This document shows positions 13,407 through 13,930 of a DNA stretch of 13,930 nt, in pieces (the first letter of the stretch is position 1; each line of letters opens with the position of its first letter). Source of the DNA: Bacteroidota bacterium (GTDB lineage Bacteria > Bacteroidota > Bacteroidia > Chitinophagales > LD1); assembly GCA_018267435.1 (NCBI GenBank), contig JAFDYM010000455.1, forward strand, positions 1 to 13,930, written 5' to 3'. The translations under genes and the position numbers were made by a program. A model generated the notes under the pieces. The model saw only the letters and a list, made by a program, of their open reading frames with translations, had not been told where the DNA came from and did no database searches.

Positions 13407-13930
13407 ATGAAACATCTATTGAAAGTATTCGTGCTATTGCTTGTATTCTCTTCTTGCAAGCTAAACGGTAGCAACGACAAGTATAACATTCAGGGTACCC
13501 TTAAAAACTTCCCTGCAAAATCTATTTACCTAGAAAAACTAGGCTTGAAGGAAGTAGTGCTAGTTGACTCATCTAAGATAGATGACAATGGCAACTTTAG
13601 CATGGAAGGCGTATCGGAAGATGGCTTCTACCGCCTAAAACTAGATGAGCGCACCTTTTGGTTGTTTCTGCTAGAAAAGGCTACTTATAAAGTAAACATA
13701 GATCTTACCGCTGCCGAGCCTTTCAAAATAACAGGCACTGCCAACAATGATGAGTTTCAAGGTGCATTGAAGAAGTTGAACGATACTAAAGCTGCCATGA
13801 ACACAGCCCAATACAAGTATGCCATGTACCAGCAAAATGGCGCATCGGAAGACTCGCTTGCAGCTGTAGGTAATGAACTTAACCAGATAGGCGCCAACTT
13901 TATTGAAACAATGAAGACGGATTTAAAGAC
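13407..13930 (+). CDS. DUF4369-type lipoprotein, probable thioredoxin-family member (cut by window edge)
   Basis: From the ATG at 13407 the frame is open to the right edge (174 codons). The N-terminus MKHLLKVFVLLLVFSSCKLN is a lipoprotein signal with acylated C17. Its -3 residue is Phe rather than Leu, which is tolerated in this phylum. Residues about 26-110 (YNIQGTLKNFPAKSIYLEKL, VDSSKIDDNGNFSMEG, FYRLKLDE) match the beta-sandwich DUF4369 domain found at the N-terminus of Bacteroidota TlpA/AhpC-like thiol-disulfide oxidoreductases. A charged helical linker follows. The expected thioredoxin fold with its CxxC lies beyond the window, so the redox role is inferred from family architecture only. 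It is likely anchored in a membrane facing the periplasm. It lies 66 bases after gatB with no terminator between. Confidence 0.8.
   Translation, partial: MKHLLKVFVLLLVFSSCKLNGSNDKYNIQGTLKNFPAKSIYLEKLGLKEVVLVDSSKIDDNGNFSMEGVSEDGFYRLKLDERTFWLFLLEKATYKVNIDLTAAEPFKITGTANNDEFQGALKKLNDTKAAMNTAQYKYAMYQQNGASEDSLAAVGNELNQIGANFIETMKTDLK

Overview
The window comes from a Bacteroidota chromosome, most likely a Chitinophagales- or Sphingobacteriales-like bacterium. This rests on several independent signs: a secreted protein with a type IX secretion (T9SS) C-terminal sorting domain; an OmpA protein with calcium-binding thrombospondin type 3 repeats; an AtpB that begins with a signal peptide; a DUF4369-type lipoprotein; and promoter-like TAnnTTTG boxes typical of the phylum's main sigma factor. 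Every complete gene is intact. I see no tRNA, rRNA, CRISPR array, transposase or phage gene.

Left edge (1-750, minus strand): the start of an F1Fo ATP synthase operon, an AtpI-like four-helix membrane protein followed by the first 87 codons of atpB. Then (862-3264, plus) a large outer-membrane OmpA-family protein ends at a bidirectional terminator shared with a convergent, uncharacterised helical protein (3326-4744, minus). Divergent from that gene is a 722-residue T9SS cargo protein with Ig-like, dockerin-like and cohesin-like segments (4921-7089, plus). A second, nearly identical copy of the terminator follows it.

A 379-base stretch without an annotated gene (7090-7468) is the most unusual part. 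It holds a consensus promoter, a 25-codon ORF starting almost at the predicted transcription start, and a perfect 12-bp terminator stem beginning at the ORF's stop codon. A further hairpin and a second terminator lie downstream. It looks like a self-contained small transcription unit, either an sRNA or a small protein.

The right half is housekeeping. An M23 metallopeptidase and a MerR-type regulator lie on the minus strand (8893-7469). Divergently, alaS and gatB (9159-13340) form a probable translation-fidelity operon: alanyl-tRNA synthetase and the tRNA-dependent amidotransferase B subunit. A lipoprotein of the DUF4369/thioredoxin kind runs off the right edge. The gaps around alaS carry non-coding repeats: a 16-bp perfect palindrome nested in a longer inverted repeat, and two diverged 26-bp copies of a GCCACGA-type sequence in opposite orientation on either side of alaS.

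I found no convincing new multi-gene system. The best candidates for something undescribed are the small transcription unit at 7196-7345, the duplicated terminator element, and a 12-bp motif shared upstream of the two cell-surface genes.
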